This document shows positions 60,964-64,000 of a stretch of 64,000 nucleotides of DNA, one piece after another; the stretch's first letter is position 1, and every line of letters begins with the position of its first letter. Where the stretch lies: the NCBI RefSeq assembly GCF_023631325.1, contig NZ_JALQDG010000031.1, positions 62,001-126,000 of the forward strand. The letters run 5' to 3'. The stretch comes from Caballeronia sp. INDeC2. GTDB taxonomy: Bacteria > Pseudomonadota > Gammaproteobacteria > Burkholderiales > Burkholderiaceae. The notes beneath the pieces are model-generated. The model was not told the DNA's origin. It saw nothing but the letters and a program-made list of their open reading frames with translations, and searched no databases. A program made the position numbers and the translations under genes.

Positions 60964-62002
60964 TCAAGATGCCGCGCGCAATGCTTCGTCCGCGACGGCG
61001 AGCCGCGAAGCCATCATCTTCACGACGAAGCGATGCCATTCCTGCGCGGTCAGGGGATCGTCGAGTTCGAGCTTGCGCAATGCGGCGAGCGTGAGACGCC
61101 GCAGGCGCGCGGGTTCGTCGGCGAAGACATCCGCGCTGCGCGGCGCGTTCGTGTACACCGCCATTTCGCCGATGATCGTCCCCGGCCCGAACGAGCGCAA
61201 ACGAACCGAGCGGCCGTCCGCGAGCGGCAGCGACACGGTCACACGCCCTTCCTCGACGATATAAAGCGCATCGCCCGCATCGCCGCGTCGAAAGAGCGCC
61301 TCGCGCGCGCCGTGAAATGCGGGGCGAGCATCGCGCGAAAATCGCCGGCCGGCACGCGCGGTTCGAGCGCGCGCGTCAACGTGGCGAGCTGCTGCGCTTC
61401 GATCCATTCGAGGCCCGCATCGAGCGTGTCGAACTCGCGGATGCCGAGCGCGAGCGCGCCGGTGCGCGTGAGCAGCGCTCGCGAGTTGCGCGGCAGCGCG
61501 GTCAGCACGAGATCCGCGCCGATCGCCGCGAGCGAGCACAACGCAATGGCGACGAGCACCGTCAGCAGGATTTCCGTCGTGAGCCGCCGTTCGCGCGCAC
61601 GCTGCTCGCGACGCCCGCCGCGACGCCGACCAGAAACGCGGTGACATTGCTGTCGGGCCCGCCGATGTTCATGCGCATCGAACTCGTCAGCGCGATGACG
61701 AACGCGGTAACGATGCAGCTCACGAGCGCGGTCGGCACGCCGAGCTCGGCATAGCGCGCGAGATCGGCGCTGAAGATGAGCGTGCCGAGGCTCATCGCGT
61801 AGCACAGCATCATGAGCGTCGATACGGTGCCCGCGGTGATGTTGCCGACGAGCGCGGCGGCGCGCGGCATGGCGCGCGCGAGAACCGTGCGGTGCGTGGC
61901 GGCTGGCTTCACGGCCCCTCCCGATGCGGGAAAACGGCAGACGTATGCGCTCAAACGCAACGTGCGTCGAAAAGTATCCGCTGCGTGCGAAGACGATGTC
62001 AA
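60964..62002 (-). pseudogene. remnant of a SulP-STAS-cyclic-nucleotide-binding transporter, frameshifted and internally deleted
   Basis: Three parts of one protein lie in three frames. From 62002 to about 61595 a SulP N-terminus is readable (NITAGTVSTLMMLCYAMSLG, SSMRMNIGGPDSNVTAFLVG). A second frame follows (EILLTVLVAIALCSLAAIG) and jumps directly to the end of a STAS domain (LGIREFDTLDAGLEWIEAQQ), so most membrane helices are gone. A two-base insertion in a GC tract near 61305 leads to the third frame, a cyclic-nucleotide-binding domain (GDALYIVEEGRVTVSLPLAD, GPGTIIGEMAVYTNAPRSAD). None of the pieces can give a working transporter. Confidence 0.85.
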
Positions 62003-62111
62003 ATCTGCACGACAGGTCTTTCATCTGACGTGAGCGCCCGTCGCGGTGGATTCATCGCGTCAACTGGAGTAACGTTGATCGGCGAGCGAACACTACACCA
62101 AGGAGGCGATC

Positions 62112-62438
62112 ATGCCTGACGATCCCGCTCAGTGGCACGTTTTCGACTACGAAGGATTCGAGATCCACGTACAGCCGCAATTGAAGCCGACGCCCGAGCA
62201 GCACGCGGCGCCGGGCAAGGCGGATCGCTACGTGTATATCGGACATGTATGCAGGCCCGGCGCGAATGCGGCCATCCCCGGCGAAGCGGTGCATTTTCAC
62301 GCCGACGGCGAAGACGCATACAAGAGCGCGCAAGATGCCGTGGACGATGCGCGGCATATCGGCAAGAGCATCGTCGATGGCACGCATCCGGATCTGTCGG
62401 TGCTGCCGCTCGTGTCGCATCAACATCATCCGGGATGA
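62112..62438 (+). CDS. Small hypothetical protein
   Basis: A 108-residue protein with a strong AAGGAGGCGATC ribosome site. It is rich in His, Asp and Ala (WHVFDYEGFEIHVQPQLKPT, KADRYVYIGHVCRPGANA, HFHADGEDAYKSAQDA). It has no signal peptide or membrane segment and I do not recognise a family. It is followed after three bases by the glyoxalase-fold gene and probably co-transcribed with it. Confidence 0.8.
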   Translation: MPDDPAQWHVFDYEGFEIHVQPQLKPTPEQHAAPGKADRYVYIGHVCRPGANAAIPGEAVHFHADGEDAYKSAQDAVDDARHIGKSIVDGTHPDLSVLPLVSHQHHPG

Positions 62439-62441
62439 CGA

Positions 62442-62813
62442 ATGGGATCTACCGGGGATGATGCGCACGTCGAAAGCCTGAGCGCGATCACGCTCGCGAC
62501 GCACGACATGCCGCGCGCGGTGCGCTTCTATGAAGCGCTCGGCTTTCGCATCCTGCACGGCGGCGCAAACGAGGCGTTCACATCGTTCGCGCTCGGCAAT
62601 TCATTTCTCAATCTCACTAGCGAAACGCACGGCCCGATTCAGTTCTGGGGCCGCGTGATCATCTATGTGTCCGATGTGGACGCTTTCTATCGGAAAGCGC
62701 TGGCGCACGGCTTCGAGCCGCAATTCGCACCACGCGATGCGCCCTGGAACGAGCGCTATTTTCATCTCACCGATCCCGACGGCCACGAACTGAGCTTCGC
62801 GCGTCCGCTCTGA
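62442..62813 (+). CDS. VOC-superfamily (glyoxalase-fold) protein
   Basis: A 123-residue vicinal-oxygen-chelate protein with paired beta-alpha-beta units: ATHDMPRAVRFYEALGFRIL at the start and IYVSDVDAFYRKALAHGFEP later, then FHLTDPDGHELSFARPL with a terminal Glu position. The metal ligands look mostly present (His in ATHDM, Glu in HELSF). Substrate unknown; it may detoxify an electrophile. Confidence 0.87.
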   Translation: MGSTGDDAHVESLSAITLATHDMPRAVRFYEALGFRILHGGANEAFTSFALGNSFLNLTSETHGPIQFWGRVIIYVSDVDAFYRKALAHGFEPQFAPRDAPWNERYFHLTDPDGHELSFARPL

Positions 62814-63150
62814 TCCGTACGGCACAGGCACGGCATTCGCTTCATATCGAGTGACGGGTAGCGTACGCGTCGGCCATTTCATATGACCGATCGCGCACAT
62901 ACCCGGGCATCGCGTTGCATGACGATGGCTTCACGGCGTTACGCGTTCTTCATGGACGGGAATGGCTGAAGACGCATGAAAGCTCGCTGTTGCTATTTTG
63001 CAAAAACGGGCACGGCGCTGAATTCAAGGCGTAGAGTTCAAGTGCTTTGTCAAGAACGTGGTGCATTGCGGCAGGGTTTTCATCGATCGGGCTTTAAACA
63101 TCGAGCAGGTTTGTCCGTTAACCCGATCATGAATGCCGCAGGAGACTGAA
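62814..63150. other. intergenic stretch without recognised features
   Basis: About 337 bp. I see no gene with good coding character, no clear hairpin and no copy of the palindromic repeats. The last 60 bases before 63151 (TTTAAACATCGAGCAGG region) are AT-richer and may contain the promoter of the small gene downstream. Confidence 0.6.
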
Positions 63151-63399
63151 ATGAAATGCGCGAATGAGCGGTCCCTTCGTTACCAGGTCGAAAAATGGCT
63201 CGCGCCGGGCAGCATGCCGGTGCATGTACGACAGTTCAGCCGTACGCGTTCCGACGGGCGCCGCTATGTGTGTGTCGAGGCGTTGCATGGCGCGGCGGCG
63301 CGAGCGCTGTTTTTTTTCCGTCACGACGACGGTCACTGGTGCGTTTATCCGCCCGCGCCGAGGCAGAGCAACATGCGCGGTGAAAGACTGGCCGCGTGA
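63151..63399 (+). CDS. Small hypothetical protein
   Basis: An 82-residue protein starting MKCANERSLRYQVEKWL. AGGAGACTGAA precedes the ATG, which makes it likely to be real. It is basic, with VRQFSRTRSDGRRYVCVEAL and RALFFFRHDDGHWCVYPPAP. No family is recognised. A start 6 codons upstream is open but lacks a ribosome site. Confidence 0.7.
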   Translation: MKCANERSLRYQVEKWLAPGSMPVHVRQFSRTRSDGRRYVCVEALHGAAARALFFFRHDDGHWCVYPPAPRQSNMRGERLAA

Positions 63400-63417
63400 T
63401 TTTTCCGCCATGCGCGA

Positions 63418-63972
63418 TCAGAAGCGAAGATTGTTGAGGAACTGAAACCACATCGCGCCGAGCGGATTGCCCGCGCCGGCGCTGGCAGGCTCCCTGTCCT
63501 CTTCCTTGTCCACGACGCGTTCTTCTTCTCGCTCTATCTTTTCTTCTTTGGCCTGTCGCGATTCATGCAGCGCGATTGCGCTGTCCGCGATCTGGCGCGC
63601 TGTCGACTCGTCGCACTGCGCGCCGAGCAGCACGCCGAACACGACATCGCGGTTATGTCCTTGCGACGCGAAACGCATCGCAAGCGATACGCGCTGCGCA
63701 TAAAGTGCCTCGCGTTCGGCTTCTTCACGACGCATGCGCTCTTCCCAGCGACGCATTTCATCGGCGTAAATGCGGTCGTACACGTGACGCTGCGCGGGGT
63801 CGGAGAGAATTGCGTAGGCTTCCTTGATCTCCAGAAACTTCGCACGGGCGATGTCTTCGTCGCCCACGTTGCGATCGGGATGGCAGCGCATCGCGGCCTT
63901 GCGATACGCGCGTTTGATTTCTTCCTCGGTAGCGTGCTCGTCCACGCCGAGCGTCTCGTATAGCGTTGCCAT
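63418..63972 (-). CDS. DnaJ-domain protein
   Basis: A 184-residue protein with a complete J domain (LYETLGVDEHATEEEIKRAY, HPD in AAMRCHPDRNV) at residues 1-70. A charged coiled-coil-like stretch (EERMRREEAEREALYAQRV) and a second helical region follow. It lacks the G/F, zinc and C-terminal domains of full DnaJ, so it is a class III co-chaperone that would stimulate a specific DnaK partner. The C-terminus ends NPLGAMWFQFLNNLRF. Confidence 0.9.
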   Translation of the reverse strand: MATLYETLGVDEHATEEEIKRAYRKAAMRCHPDRNVGDEDIARAKFLEIKEAYAILSDPAQRHVYDRIYADEMRRWEERMRREEAEREALYAQRVSLAMRFASQGHNRDVVFGVLLGAQCDESTARQIADSAIALHESRQAKEEKIEREEERVVDKEEDREPASAGAGNPLGAMWFQFLNNLRF

Positions 63973-64000
63973 CTTGCCTCGGTGGATACGGGTCGCCGAT

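Overview
The window looks like a chromosomal C1-metabolism island from a Burkholderiaceae bacterium, probably Paraburkholderia or Caballeronia. The basis is the high GC content, the codon use, the C-P lyase gene order and the protein family types; no rRNA or other marker is present to confirm it. I found no tRNA, rRNA, CRISPR array, insertion sequence or prophage. Nearly all genes can be named. The only clearly broken gene is a SulP-type transporter remnant near the right end.

Layout, left to right. (1) 1-6288: phosphonate uptake and C-P lyase genes (phnI partial, phnH, phnG; phnF, a DUF1045 2H-phosphoesterase-like gene, phnN; phnE, phnD, phnC), with a shared candidate PhnF operator word in both control regions. 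(2) 6516-8790: a dihydrolipoamide dehydrogenase-like flavoprotein and a Pr6Pr membrane protein. (3) 8848-17175, minus strand: lanthanide-type methanol dehydrogenase xoxF with xoxG and xoxJ, an unknown exported protein, a CbbR-type LysR regulator, and a quinoprotein relay set (two MBL-fold proteins, a SoxYZ-like carrier, an EthD protein). (4) 17510-31292: tetrahydromethanopterin (H4MPT) enzymes and cofactor synthesis (pterin dehydratase, mptG, mtdB, two ATP-grasp proteins, mch, a CitG-like protein, fae, a dihydroneopterin aldolase), a sigma-54 activator coupled to a DmrB-like flavoprotein and a DHPS-like protein, and a thioredoxin-like protein. (5) 31321-39471, minus strand: a complete Calvin operon in transcription order cbbL, cbbS, cbbX, cbbF, cbbP, cbbT, cbbA. 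(6) 39864-45020: an isolated 24-residue pqqA gene, DUF447, and methanofuran synthesis genes mfnB, mfnE, mfnF, mfnD plus a HisA-like gene. (7) 45274-54497, plus strand: one tightly packed run fhcB-fhcA-fhcD-fhcC, cytochrome b561, pqqB-C-D-E and a LuxR-type response regulator, followed by its opposing histidine kinase and a TonB-dependent receptor. (8) 57954-63972: a glycosyltransferase, a beta-propeller protein, a DUF3280 protein, the SulP pseudogene and small genes.

Together these encode methanol oxidation by a lanthanide/PQQ enzyme, formaldehyde oxidation to formate through H4MPT and methanofuran, and CO2 fixation by the Calvin cycle. No calcium-type mxaFI, serine-cycle or formate dehydrogenase gene lies inside the window.

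The main observations from the hunt are a set of five sigma-54-type promoter matches (GG-N10-GC or close) in front of xoxF, mptG-mtdB-mch, fae, pqqA and fhcB, in a window that also encodes a sigma-54 activator; a family of six palindromic repeats that sit at operon boundaries; cbbR placed in the methanol oxidation operon instead of beside cbbL; and pqqA split from pqqBCDE by 10.7 kb.
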